Below are positions 8,759 through 18,064 of a stretch of 44,327 nucleotides of DNA, piece after piece (position 1 is the first letter of the stretch; each line of letters starts with the position of its first letter). The position numbers and the translations under genes were made by a program. The notes under the pieces are model-generated. The model had not been told where the DNA came from. It did not search any database and saw only the letters and a list, made by a program, of their open reading frames with translations. This DNA comes from Ferrovibrio sp035304305 (GTDB lineage Bacteria; Pseudomonadota; Alphaproteobacteria; Ferrovibrionales; Ferrovibrionaceae), in contig NZ_DATGQG010000024.1 of NCBI RefSeq assembly GCF_035304305.1, positions 1 through 44,327 of the forward strand, in the 5' to 3' direction.

Positions 8759-9913
8759 CTACAGCCGCGGCATGCGCGGCGCGGCGCCGGCGCTGGCGGC
8801 GCGGTTGCCCTGCGGCGGCAGGTCGAGCAGGACTTCCTCGCCTTCCTTCAGGCCGGAGGCGACGGCGGCAGTGACGCGATTGCTGGCCGCGACCTCGACC
8901 ACCCGGCGGACCGGCTGGCCATTCTCCATCACGCGGAGGGCATAGCGGTTGCGACCCTCGGGGAGCGGGCGCAGCGCCGACATAGGCACGACGGGCAGGT
9001 TGTCGGCCCTGGCGATGATGAAGAAGACCTGCGCGCTCATCTGCGGCAGCAGGTCGCCGCTTTCATTGGCCACGTCGAACAGGGCGGGATAGAGCACCAC
9101 GTTGTTGACCACTTCCGGCGTCGGCAGGATCTGCCGCAGCTGCCCCGACCATTTGCGGTCGGGCCGGCCCAGCGTGGTGAAATAGGCCTCCATGCCGAGC
9201 TTCAGCTTCGGCACGTCGGCTTCCGAAACCTGGGTGCGCACCGTCATGGTGGCCAGATTGGCGATGCGCAGGATGATCGGCGCCTGCTGGTTGGCATTCA
9301 GCGTCTGGCCCTGGCGCGCGGTGATGTCGACCACCGTGCCGGTCATCGGCGCATAGATCTTGGTGTAGCTCAGGTTCGCCTGGTCGGATTTCAGCGTCGC
9401 CTCGCCCTGCTGGATCTGCGCGTCCAGCACGGCGATCTGCGCCTGCAGCGAGCGGCGGGCGGCTTCCGCCGAGTCATAGGCATCCTGGCTGGTGGCGCGG
9501 TCGGCCAGCAGGCGGCGCTGCCGCTCGAACTGCTTCTCGGCCAGGCCGAGCTGGACCAGCTTGTCGCTGCGCTGCGCCCGCAGCGCCAGCAGGTTGGCCT
9601 GGTCGGCTGCCACCCGGGCCTCGTAGACGGTGGGGTCGATCTGGGCCAGCAGCTGGCCCTGTTCCACCTTCTCGCCGAAGTCGACGAAGATCTGCCGCAG
9701 CTGCCCCGACACCTGGGTGCCGACATCGACATAGTTGAGCGGCTGCAGGGTGCCGACCGCCGTCACCGTGTCCTCGACGCTGCCGAGCGACACGATCTGG
9801 GTGCGGAGGGCCGGCTGCGTATCGGCGCGGACCGACCACAGCCACCAGGCGCCGCCGGCCAGGGCCAGAACCGCCGCGACGGACAGGGAAATCAGAATCG
9901 GGGAACGTTTCAT
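8759..9913 (-). CDS. macA: MacA-type periplasmic adaptor subunit
   Basis: Membrane-fusion protein linking MacB to the outer-membrane channel; 384 residues. A single N-terminal anchor (about residues 6-27) is followed by the lipoyl-like segment GTLQPLNYVDVGTQVSGQL, a long alpha-helical hairpin with coiled-coil character (about 100-175), then APMTGTVVDITARQGQTLN and beta-barrel and membrane-proximal domains. The ATG follows AGAGG. It is first in the operon and diverges from a siderophore receptor gene across 275 bases. No dedicated regulator is adjacent. Confidence 0.94.
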   Translation of the reverse strand: MKRSPILISLSVAAVLALAGGAWWLWSVRADTQPALRTQIVSLGSVEDTVTAVGTLQPLNYVDVGTQVSGQLRQIFVDFGEKVEQGQLLAQIDPTVYEARVAADQANLLALRAQRSDKLVQLGLAEKQFERQRRLLADRATSQDAYDSAEAARRSLQAQIAVLDAQIQQGEATLKSDQANLSYTKIYAPMTGTVVDITARQGQTLNANQQAPIILRIANLATMTVRTQVSEADVPKLKLGMEAYFTTLGRPDRKWSGQLRQILPTPEVVNNVVLYPALFDVANESGDLLPQMSAQVFFIIARADNLPVVPMSALRPLPEGRNRYALRVMENGQPVRRVVEVAASNRVTAAVASGLKEGEEVLLDLPPQGNRAASAGAAPRMPRL

Positions 9914-10028
9914 AGACTGCCTCTGACCATACTAAACGGCGCTGCCCGCCAAGTCCTGCGGCGGAAATCACGATATCCGCATGACTTAGCGGACGTGGCA
10001 TGTGTGCCACAGACTGCGGAAAATATCG

Positions 10029-10048
10029 CTAATCGTTCTGAGAATTAG
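10029..10048. promoter_or_regulatory. Iron-regulator-like palindrome before the siderophore receptor
   Basis: An imperfect palindrome with arms CTAAT and ATTAG around a 10-base centre containing TTCTGAGA. On the minus strand TGCAACTAATTCTCA resembles part of a Fur box. It touches the -35 box of the receptor promoter. The regulator could be Fur, or an alphaproteobacterial Irr- or RirA-type protein. The assignment rests on position and partial similarity only. Confidence 0.4.
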
Positions 10049-10076
10049 TTGCAATTGGCCCTCAACGCCGTATAGT
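10049..10076 (+). promoter_or_regulatory. Sigma-70-type promoter of the siderophore receptor operon
   Basis: TTGCAA (10049-10054), a 16-base spacer, then TATAGT (10071-10076). This is among the best consensus matches in the window. Predicted transcription starts near 10083, about 106 bases before the receptor ATG. Confidence 0.6.
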
Positions 10077-10188
10077 CCGCGCTCGGAGCTTACTGGCTTC
10101 GCTCTGGCGATTGTCGCGGCAGCCCTGCCCCACCTCCCGACAGGCTTCGCCCGGGCCCCTGTCATCGCTGCTGCAACAGAGGTCAATT

Positions 10189-12381
10189 ATGGACAACTCC
10201 GCTTCGACGCAACCGCTCGTCGGTCGCCTCTCTCTCCATCGCCCTGTCCTGAAACGTGTTTCCCCCGGTCTGCTGGCCTCGGCCGTGGCGCTGGGCGCCG
10301 GGACCCTGCCGGCGGCGGCCCAGCAGGCGGGAGAGCCTGCTGCGACGCTGCCCCCGATCTCGGTGGAAGGGCGCCAGCCGGTCGACCCGGCGACGGATTA
10401 CAAGATCGACCAGTCGGCCTCGCCGAAATTCACCGCGCCGCTGCTCAACACGCCGAAATCCGTCACGATCATCCCGCAGGCCCTGATCCAGGAGCAGGGC
10501 GCCACCTCGCTGAAGGACGTGCTGCGCACCACGCCGGGCATCAGCCTCGGCTCGGGCGAGGGCGGCACCGCCATCGGCGACCGGCCCTTCATCCGTGGTT
10601 ACGAGGCGCGTACCGACCTCATGATCGACGGCATGCGCGATCTCGGCACGACCTCGCATGAGCCCTTCAATCTCGAGCAGGTCGAGATCACCAAGGGGCC
10701 GGGTTCGGCCTATACCGGCCGCGGCTCCACCGGCGGCAGCATCAACATGGTCAGCAAAACGCCTAAGGCGGAAGACTTCACCGCCGCCAGCGTCACCCTC
10801 GGCACGGACATGACCAAGCGCCTTACCGCCGATGTCAACCATGTCCAGGGCAATGCAGCCCTGCGTCTGAACGTGCTCGGCCATGACGGCGAGGTTGCCG
10901 GCCGCGACGAGGTGGAAGTGCAGCGCTGGGGTTTCGCGCCCTCGCTGACGCTCGGTCTCGATCAGCCGACCCGCGTCACCTTCAGCTTCTACCACCTGCA
11001 GACCGAGGAAACGCCGGATCTGGGCGTTCCGTTCTCCCTGATCACCGGCAAGCCGGCCAAGGTGGATCGTGACAACTTCTATGGTCTGGTCAATCGCGAC
11101 TTCCGCGAAACCCAGGTCGACATGGGCACGGTGACCATCGAGCATGATCTGACCGACAGCCTCACCCTGCGGAATGCGACCCGCTACAGTTGGAGCGAAC
11201 AGGACTACATCCTGACACGCCCGAGCTTTGCCAACGTTGCCGCCGAACTGGTTGGCACCGTCACGCGCGGCAGCCGCAGCCGCAATTCGGACACCACGAC
11301 GCTGATCAACCAGACGGATCTGACCGGCGAGTTCGATACCGGTTCGATTTCGCACCGCTTCGTCGCCGGGCTGGAGTTCAGCCGGGAGGATATCCGCAGC
11401 CGCGGCTATGCCTTCCCGAGCGGTGCGGCGGGCAACGACACGCCGGCCGATGCGAACAATCCCAATCCGCATGACCCCTCGATCCACGGCATACCGGGGC
11501 CGTCCGGCAGCTATACCGCCGTCCGGACCGACAACAAGGCGCTCTATGTCTTCGACACGGCGAAGCTGAGCGAGCAGTGGGAGGTCAATCTCGGCCTGCG
11601 CTTCGACAATTATGAAGCTTCGCAGACGGGGGGTGTCAGGAACACGACCGATGCCGTCACCTATCAGACCGGCCTCGTCTACAAGCCGCTGCCGAACGGC
11701 AGCATCTATGTCGCTCATGGCACCTCGGTGAATCCCGCGGGCGAGGGTGCGGGCCAGTCGGGCGGTAACAGCGATCATGTCGGTCTGGACAACCTGGATC
11801 CGGAAGAGGCCCGCAGCTACGAGCTCGGCACGAAGTGGGATCTGCTAAATCAGCGGCTTTCCGCCACGGCCGCCATCTTCCGGACCGAAAAAACCAATGT
11901 CCGTGCCACCGATCCCATTACCAACGATACCGCGCTGATCGGCGAAAGCCGTGTCGACGGTATCGAGTTCGGCCTTTCCGGCAAGATTACCCCTGCGTGG
12001 AAGGTTTTCGGCGGTTACACTTATTTGCGCAGCAAGCTGGTGGATGACGGTGCGGGCATGAACGATGGCAAGGAGTTCCCCAACATCGCGCCGCACAGCT
12101 TTAGCCTCTGGACGACCTACGACCTGACGCCGGACTGGACCATCGGCGGCGGCGCCTTCTACATGGGGCGGCGCTACGTGAATGCCGACAATACGCGCAA
12201 GCTCGATCCCTACTGGCGGCTGGACGCCATGGTGGCGTACCAGATCACCGAGAACGTCAACATGCAGCTCAATGTCCTCAACCTGACGGACGAGACGATC
12301 TATGACGCTTCGCATGTAGGCGCTTTCGCCAACGTGGCGCCCGGACGCTCAGCGCTTCTGACGACGAACTTCAAATTCTGA
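10189..12381 (+). CDS. TonB-dependent siderophore receptor (Fiu/PiuA-like)
   Basis: Outer-membrane gated barrel importing a ferric siderophore, probably of catecholate type. The ATG at 10189 follows AGAGG and gives 730 residues with an N-terminal signal ending near LPAAAQQAG (residue 45). A plug domain at about 80-190 contains NTPKSVTIIPQALIQEQGA, RPFIRGYEARTDLMIDGMRD and GRGSTGGSINMVSK. The remainder is a 22-strand-type barrel ending in aromatic LLTTNFKF. Directly downstream are a PiuC-type dioxygenase and a PepSY protein, the usual partners of Fiu/PiuA receptors. An iron-regulator-like palindrome sits at its promoter. Confidence 0.95.
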   Translation: MDNSASTQPLVGRLSLHRPVLKRVSPGLLASAVALGAGTLPAAAQQAGEPAATLPPISVEGRQPVDPATDYKIDQSASPKFTAPLLNTPKSVTIIPQALIQEQGATSLKDVLRTTPGISLGSGEGGTAIGDRPFIRGYEARTDLMIDGMRDLGTTSHEPFNLEQVEITKGPGSAYTGRGSTGGSINMVSKTPKAEDFTAASVTLGTDMTKRLTADVNHVQGNAALRLNVLGHDGEVAGRDEVEVQRWGFAPSLTLGLDQPTRVTFSFYHLQTEETPDLGVPFSLITGKPAKVDRDNFYGLVNRDFRETQVDMGTVTIEHDLTDSLTLRNATRYSWSEQDYILTRPSFANVAAELVGTVTRGSRSRNSDTTTLINQTDLTGEFDTGSISHRFVAGLEFSREDIRSRGYAFPSGAAGNDTPADANNPNPHDPSIHGIPGPSGSYTAVRTDNKALYVFDTAKLSEQWEVNLGLRFDNYEASQTGGVRNTTDAVTYQTGLVYKPLPNGSIYVAHGTSVNPAGEGAGQSGGNSDHVGLDNLDPEEARSYELGTKWDLLNQRLSATAAIFRTEKTNVRATDPITNDTALIGESRVDGIEFGLSGKITPAWKVFGGYTYLRSKLVDDGAGMNDGKEFPNIAPHSFSLWTTYDLTPDWTIGGGAFYMGRRYVNADNTRKLDPYWRLDAMVAYQITENVNMQLNVLNLTDETIYDASHVGAFANVAPGRSALLTTNFKF

Positions 12382-12413
12382 GGAAGTGCAGAGATATCTC
12401 GCCGGAGGCCAGC

Positions 12414-12440
12414 GCCCCGCCCGTGCAGAACGGGCGGGGC
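12414..12440 (+). terminator. Strong hairpin between receptor and piuC (attenuator or partial terminator)
   Basis: A perfect 11-bp stem, GCCCCGCCCGT with ACGGGCGGGGC, and a 5-base loop, starting 32 bases after the receptor stop. Only a weak T run (CATTTCC) follows, so it is a poor intrinsic terminator. It may instead stabilise the receptor mRNA end and lower expression of the downstream genes. Confidence 0.5.
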
Positions 12441-12480
12441 CATTTCCGTCCCGGCCGGCGCAAAGCATGGAGATGACGTC

Positions 12481-13164
12481 ATGATGCTGCATATCCCCCA
12501 GGTCCTGACCAAGCAGCAGGTCGCGCAGTGCCGGCAGATCATGGACCGCGCCGAGTGGGTCGACGGCAACGTGACCTCCGGCCACCAGTCGGCGCTGGCG
12601 AAGAACAACCTGCAGCTGCCTGAGGACTCCGACGCGGCGCGCCGGCTCGGCGACCTGGTGCTCACGGCCCTGGAGCGCTCGCCGCTCTTCATCTCGGCGG
12701 CCCTGCCGCTGAAGGTCTTCCCGCCGCTGTTCAACCGCTACGGCGAAGGCCAGACCTTCGGCACCCATGTCGACAATGCGATCCGCGCCATGCGGGGCAG
12801 CGATTTCCGCATCCGCACCGACCTGTCCTGCACCCTGTTCCTCGCCGAGCCGGAGGAATATGACGGCGGCGAGCTGATCGTCGAGGATACCTACGGCGAG
12901 CACAGCGCCAAGCTGCCGGCCGGCGATCTCATCCTCTACCCCTCCACCAGCCTGCATCGCGTCACCCCGGTGACGCGTGGCGCGCGCGTTGCGTCCTTCT
13001 TCTGGCTGCAGAGCATGGTGCGCGACGACGGCGAACGCACGCTGCTCTTCCAGCTCGACACCACCATCCAGCAGCTTGCCGCGGAGCGCAGCCACAAGGA
13101 TCCGCAGGTGGTGCAGCTGACCGGCATCTATCACAACCTGCTGCGGCGCTGGGCCGACAGCTGA
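12481..13164 (+). CDS. PiuC-type Fe(II)/2-oxoglutarate-dependent dioxygenase
   Basis: A 227-residue cytosolic dioxygenase of the PiuC/PKHD hydroxylase family, commonly encoded next to catecholate siderophore receptors. The iron triad is His96 and Asp98 (THVDNA) plus His159 (SLHRVTPV). Arg169 fits the 2-oxoglutarate-binding arginine. The YGEGQTFGTHVD context and the SFFWLQSMVRD segment are typical. Its substrate in iron uptake is not established. It begins 99 bases after the receptor, beyond a hairpin, and ends 10 bases before the PepSY gene. The ATG follows GGAGATGACGTC. Confidence 0.95.
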   Translation: MMLHIPQVLTKQQVAQCRQIMDRAEWVDGNVTSGHQSALAKNNLQLPEDSDAARRLGDLVLTALERSPLFISAALPLKVFPPLFNRYGEGQTFGTHVDNAIRAMRGSDFRIRTDLSCTLFLAEPEEYDGGELIVEDTYGEHSAKLPAGDLILYPSTSLHRVTPVTRGARVASFFWLQSMVRDDGERTLLFQLDTTIQQLAAERSHKDPQVVQLTGIYHNLLRRWADS

Positions 13165-13174
13165 CGGGGGAGAC

Positions 13175-14419
13175 ATGGCAAAGAGGCGTACCGCACGCTA
13201 CTGGCTGCAGCAGATCCATCTCTGGACCGGCCTGGTCCTGTGTCTGCCGCTGGTGCTGATGGGGATTACCGGCAGCATCCTGGTCTATGCCCATGACATC
13301 GAGCATCTGTTCGGCCAGGGCGAGCCGAGGGTCACCACGGTCGGCGAGTGGCGCTCGCCCGACGAGCTGGTTGCCGCCGCCGTTGCCGCCAGCAGCGAAC
13401 CCGGCCGCGTGCCGATCGCGGTGCGCTGGCCGGCCGAGATTGGCGATCCGGCCGCCGTCCGCCTATCGCGCCCCGGCATGGCCAGTGAACGGCCCGCTGC
13501 CCGCACTGGCGGTTCCCAGCAGGGCGCCGGCACCGTCCCGGCCGTCAGCCCCTTCGCCGGCAGCCTGCAGATCCTGCTCGATCCGGTGTCGCTGCAGGTG
13601 CTGGAGACCCAGCAGGCGATGACCGGCTGGGTGCGGTTCTTCCACGACCTGCATGGCCGGTTGCTGATCCCGGGCGGCACCGGCCGCGAGATCGTCGGCT
13701 GGCTCGGCATCGCCATGCTGGTGCTGGGCTGTTCGGGCCTGGTGATCTGGTGGCCCCGGCAGGGCCAGTGGAAATCCGCCTTCACCATCCGCAGGGGCGC
13801 GAAGGGCCTGCGGCTGCACCGTGACCTGCATGGCGCCGTCGGCATCTGGACCCTGCTGATCTTCATGCTGGTGAACTTCACCGGCGTCTATCTTGCCTTC
13901 CCGCAGCAGACGGGTGCGGCGATCAACGCGATCTTCCCGGGCCGCGACATGCGCGCGGCCATGTTCCAGGCGCGCGTCGAGCCGGTGCCCGGTGCCACGC
14001 CGGTCGGCCTGCGCGAGGCCGTCGACCTGGCGCGGCAGAGCGTGCCGGATGCCCGCTTCCTCAACGCCTTCCTGCCGACCCGGCCGAACCAGGCGATCCG
14101 GATCGGCATGGTCCGCGGCGATCATGAGGATGGCGCGCCGGTGGTGACCGTGCTGATCGATCCCTGGCGCGGCCGCGTCATGGATGTATTCGACCCGAAG
14201 ACGATGTCTGCCGGCGAGGCGATCATCGCCTGGCAGCGGGCGCTGCATTACGGCACCGGGCTCGGCGGACTCTACAAGTTCCTCGTCTTCGTTTCGGGCG
14301 TCATCATTCCGCTGTTTGCGGTGACCGGCGTCTTCATGTGGTGGATCAAGCGCCGCAACCGGCGCAATACCGAACTGGCCAAAGAGGCGGCGCTCCGGCA
14401 GGCCGCCGGCGCCGGGTAA
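13175..14419 (+). CDS. PepSY-associated membrane protein (putative siderophore-iron reductase)
   Basis: A 414-residue inner-membrane protein with PepSY-associated helices (PF03929). Four membrane segments are visible at about residues 12-36, 167-190, 214-238 and 365-390. Family motifs QIHLWTGL, REIVGWLG and LHRDLHGAVGIW carry His residues that may bind haem. Such proteins next to siderophore receptors are thought to reduce ferric iron in the periplasm, a role inferred from context here. The ATG follows GGGGGAGAC, 10 bases after piuC, so the three genes probably form one iron-regulated operon. Confidence 0.9.
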   Translation: MAKRRTARYWLQQIHLWTGLVLCLPLVLMGITGSILVYAHDIEHLFGQGEPRVTTVGEWRSPDELVAAAVAASSEPGRVPIAVRWPAEIGDPAAVRLSRPGMASERPAARTGGSQQGAGTVPAVSPFAGSLQILLDPVSLQVLETQQAMTGWVRFFHDLHGRLLIPGGTGREIVGWLGIAMLVLGCSGLVIWWPRQGQWKSAFTIRRGAKGLRLHRDLHGAVGIWTLLIFMLVNFTGVYLAFPQQTGAAINAIFPGRDMRAAMFQARVEPVPGATPVGLREAVDLARQSVPDARFLNAFLPTRPNQAIRIGMVRGDHEDGAPVVTVLIDPWRGRVMDVFDPKTMSAGEAIIAWQRALHYGTGLGGLYKFLVFVSGVIIPLFAVTGVFMWWIKRRNRRNTELAKEAALRQAAGAG

Positions 14420-14437
14420 ACCGGAAAGCGGGCGGCC

Positions 14438-14464
14438 TGTCACAAACCGGCCGCCCGCATCGTC
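14438..14464 (+). promoter_or_regulatory. ECF41-type sigma factor promoter
   Basis: TGTCACA (14438-14444), exactly 16 bases, then CGTC (14461-14464). This is the bipartite motif known for ECF41 sigma factors, which typically recognise the promoter of their own operon. It lies 31 bases before the AhpD-like gene, whose operon encodes an ECF41 sigma factor. Positive autoregulation is therefore likely. Confidence 0.8.
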
Positions 14465-14495
14465 TGAGGGAGTATCTGAAGGAAAGGATAATCCC

Positions 14496-15038
14496 ATGAC
14501 GACAACCCATTCCCCTGCTGTGACCGATGCCATGGCCCGCGTGCTCGAGACCGAGAAGGCGCTCGGCGTCCGGCTGGACTACATGCGCGAGATGGCCGAG
14601 CGCGGTTCGCCGGTGCTGGAGAAAATCCAGGCGATCTCCGCCATGAACAGGCCGGAGGCGCAGAGCACGCTCAACCCGGAAATCCGCTGCTTCGCCACGC
14701 TCGGCGCCGTGCAGGCCGACGATTGCGGCGAATGCGTGCAGATCCATGTCAATATCGATCGGGCCGCGGGCATGGATCCGAAGCTGCTGCAGGCGGCGCT
14801 GGATGGCCGGCCCGATCTGCTGCCCGGCCCGCTGGCGACGGCGTGGCGCTTCGGCCAGGCGGTTGCGACGAATGCCCCGGAGATGGAAGATCTGCGCCAG
14901 GACATGGAACGGATCTGCGGCCGCGATGCGATGATCGAGCTGAGCTTCCATCTCGCCGTGTCCCGCTTCTATCCGACGGTGAAGCGGGCCATGGGCTATG
15001 CGCAGAGCTGCAGCCTGGTGCAGGTCAGGGCGGCATGA
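14496..15038 (+). CDS. AhpD-like / carboxymuconolactone decarboxylase-fold CxxC protein
   Basis: A 180-residue protein with the redox motif CGECVQIH, matching the CxxCxxxH pattern of the AhpD alkylhydroperoxidase fold (Cys77, Cys80, His84). AhpD-like proteins use this pair in thiol-disulphide chemistry. ECF41 sigma factor genes are typically paired with a carboxymuconolactone decarboxylase-like, oxidoreductase or epimerase gene, and this is clearly that partner. Its start follows GAAAGGATAATCCC. The stop overlaps the sigma factor start (ATGA), so translation is coupled. The natural substrate is unknown. Confidence 0.85.
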   Translation: MTTTHSPAVTDAMARVLETEKALGVRLDYMREMAERGSPVLEKIQAISAMNRPEAQSTLNPEIRCFATLGAVQADDCGECVQIHVNIDRAAGMDPKLLQAALDGRPDLLPGPLATAWRFGQAVATNAPEMEDLRQDMERICGRDAMIELSFHLAVSRFYPTVKRAMGYAQSCSLVQVRAA

Positions 15039-15922
15039 CCGCGGCCATGGCGGCGGAAGGCGACAAGGCAGCGGTCTTCGAGCGGCATCGCCGCCGGCTG
15101 TTCAGCCTCGCCTACCGCATGCTCGGCCTTGTCGGCGATGCCGAGGATGCGGTGCAGGATGCCTATCTGCGCTGGCACCGGACGGATGTCGCGAGCATCC
15201 AGAATCCGGAGGCCTGGCTGGTGACCGCCTGCACCCGCATCTGCATCGACCGACTGCGCCAGGCCAGGATCGAGCGCCAGAACTACACCGGTCCCTGGCT
15301 GCCGGAGCCGCTGATCGAGCTGGAGGTGCAGCCCGAGGATCCGGCCGGAACCGCCGACGATCTGTCGATGGCGCTGCTCGTCGTGCTGGAGCGCCTGACG
15401 CCGGCCGAGCGCGCGGCCTGGCTGTTGCGCGAGGCTTTCGACTACGACTATCCGCAGATCGCCGCGGTGCTGCAGAAATCGGAAGCCGCCTGCCGCCAGC
15501 TGGTCAGCCGTGCCGCGAAGCATATCCGGGACGAGAAGCCGCGCTTCGCCGCCGATGACGCGGCCGTCCGCCGGCTCACCGAGACCTTCGCCGCCGCGAC
15601 GAGGGCAGGCGATGCGGCGGCTTTCGCCGGGCTGCTCGCCGAGGATGCGATGCTGTGGTCCGATGGCGGCGGCAAGGCGGCGGCGGCGCTGAACGTGATC
15701 CACGGCGCCGATCGCATCGCGCGGTTCTTCGCCGGCGTGGCGCCGAAACAGCCGAAGACGCTGCGCCGGATCACGGCGCGCATCAATGGCCAGCCGGGCT
15801 GGCTGCTGCTCGACGGGCAGAAGCCCTATCTCGCGCTGGCGCTGGATATTGCCGACGGACTCGTGCGCAACGTCTTCATCATGCGCAATCCCGACAAGCT
15901 GGCGCGCCTGCCGGCGATGTAG
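15035..15922 (+). CDS. ECF41-group RNA polymerase sigma factor (SigJ-like)
   Basis: A 295-residue extracytoplasmic-function sigma factor with a fused C-terminal SnoaL-like domain. Sigma-2 covers about residues 10-75 (RLFSLAYRMLGLVGDAEDAVQD). The ECF41 linker signature WLPEP is at 88-92. Sigma-4 spans about 108-165. The C-terminal domain holds the group signatures DGGGK (210-214) and NPDKL (285-289). In ECF41 proteins this domain replaces an anti-sigma factor and tunes activity. The ATG at 15035 overlaps the AhpD-like stop. A matching ECF41 promoter lies before the operon. Confidence 0.95.
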   Translation: MTAAMAAEGDKAAVFERHRRRLFSLAYRMLGLVGDAEDAVQDAYLRWHRTDVASIQNPEAWLVTACTRICIDRLRQARIERQNYTGPWLPEPLIELEVQPEDPAGTADDLSMALLVVLERLTPAERAAWLLREAFDYDYPQIAAVLQKSEAACRQLVSRAAKHIRDEKPRFAADDAAVRRLTETFAAATRAGDAAAFAGLLAEDAMLWSDGGGKAAAALNVIHGADRIARFFAGVAPKQPKTLRRITARINGQPGWLLLDGQKPYLALALDIADGLVRNVFIMRNPDKLARLPAM

Positions 15923-15939
15923 GGCGCGACCTCCTTATT

Positions 15940-16018
15940 GTCATGGCCGGGCCTGTCCCGGCCATCCACGATTTTCTGCGCCGATTACGTGGATGCCCGG
16001 GACGAGCCCGGGCATGAC
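15940..16018. repeat. Palindromic intergenic repeat element
   Basis: Two 31-base arms, 15940-15970 and 15988-16018, are inverted copies of each other with 27 of 31 matches, separated by 17 bases. Each arm itself contains a small inverted repeat (CCGGGC..GCCCGG type). The unit GTCATGGCCGGG...CATCCACG resembles dispersed palindromic repeats common between alphaproteobacterial genes. It follows the sigma factor stop by 17 bases and may end or stabilise that transcript. No copy elsewhere in this window was noticed. Confidence 0.7.
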
Positions 16019-16042
16019 GGTTTCGGAGGGTGGCCGGGAGCC

Positions 16043-16246
16043 TTAAACGCTGATGTCGATCCAGCGGCCGAGATGCGGCTCGAGCTTGCGGCGCTTCGGA
16101 CGCGGGCCGGCCTTCTTCCTTGCCACGATCGGGATCGGCTCGATGCGCGTGATTCCGCGATGCCAGAAAAGCTCGTCGACGAACCGCTGGGCGGAATCGG
16201 CGAGACGGCGATAGGCAGGTACGGGTGCGACGCGGCGCAGGATCAT
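16043..16246 (-). CDS. Small hypothetical basic protein
   Basis: A 67-residue protein of unknown function. The ATG at 16246 follows GGAG with a 7-base spacing; a TTG 12 bases further upstream is less likely. The sequence is basic in the middle (ARKKAGPRPKRRK) and has a possible helical segment, AYRRLADSAQRFVDELFW. No domain is recognised. It is isolated between a palindromic repeat and the argG terminator region, on the same strand as argG. The composition is plausible for a real protein, but the gene call is uncertain. Confidence 0.45.
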   Translation of the reverse strand: MILRRVAPVPAYRRLADSAQRFVDELFWHRGITRIEPIPIVARKKAGPRPKRRKLEPHLGRWIDISV

Positions 16247-16341
16247 GGCGGGCTCCAATCTGGGGACAGATTAGAGGGCCGGGTCCGGACAGGGTTGCGA
16301 CCAAGCCGGGATTTGCTGTGACAACTCTTGGGCCGGAAACA

Positions 16342-16369
16342 AAAAAGCGGGCCAAAAAGCCCGCTTTTT
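16342..16369 (-). terminator. Intrinsic terminator of argG (bidirectional shape)
   Basis: A perfect 11-bp stem AAAAAGCGGGC / GCCCGCTTTTT with a 6-base loop, starting 36 bases beyond the argG stop. On the minus strand a run of six T follows. The A and T flanks are symmetric, so it can also act on plus-strand transcripts. Confidence 0.9.
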
Positions 16370-16405
16370 CATGACTCCTGTGACCGAACTGTGTCAGAGG
16401 GCGAA

Positions 16406-17629
<1,224 letters not shown>

Positions 17630-17762
17630 CGGCGCACTCCTTGGAACTGGTGGAAAGAACCGGGAAAATCCGCGCGGAGTATAGGCAGGCGCGGGGCCAG
17701 TGCAAGCTGCCGGGGGCAGCCGGGCCGCCCCAATTGCGGCTCAATCGGGCCTGAATTCGGCC

Positions 17763-17987
17763 TCAGAAATCCGAGACGATGCCCTTGCGCTCCCAGTCCC
17801 CGTAGCGGGTGGGTTCGGGTCCCTTCGGGCCGTTCTCCTCGCCCGGCGCCTGGGTCAGCTTGACGGCCGGCCGGGCCGGCGCCATCGGCTTGCCGGTGAC
17901 GGGATCGACGGGGCGCTGATCGACGGGCTGGGAATCGGCCGGTGCGGTTTCAGGAAGTTTGGCGTCTGTACTCACGGCGGCATTCAT
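17763..17987 (-). CDS. DUF1674 protein, SDHAF4-like
   Basis: A 74-residue protein of the DUF1674 family (PF07896), homologous to succinate dehydrogenase assembly factor 4, which helps mature the flavinylated SdhA subunit. The conserved C-terminal core GPEPTRYGDWERKGIVSDF ends the protein, as in the family. The N-terminal half is Pro- and Ala-rich and probably disordered. It diverges from htpX across 77 bases. Function is inferred from the family. Confidence 0.88.
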   Translation of the reverse strand: MNAAVSTDAKLPETAPADSQPVDQRPVDPVTGKPMAPARPAVKLTQAPGEENGPKGPEPTRYGDWERKGIVSDF

Positions 17988-17988
17988 C

Positions 17989-18018
17989 TTGGCAAAGGAC
18001 TGGTCGACTTCTTACATA
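17989..18018 (+). promoter_or_regulatory. Possible htpX promoter
   Basis: TTGGCA, 18 bases, then TACATA, ending 46 bases before the htpX ATG. The region does not show a clear heat-shock sigma-32 promoter (no CCCCAT-type -10 was seen). Confidence 0.35.
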
Positions 18019-18064
18019 TAGCTCCGTGGGTGCCTTGCATAGGCAGGCGTAGAGGTTTGAGGCA

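Noticed and set aside
15943..16014. Short coding frames across the palindromic repeat
   Set aside because: They are by-products of the repeat; no ribosome site and no protein-like composition.
17988..18064. Sigma-32 heat-shock promoter for htpX
   Set aside because: A CTTGG-like box exists, but there is no CCCCAT-type -10 at the right distance.
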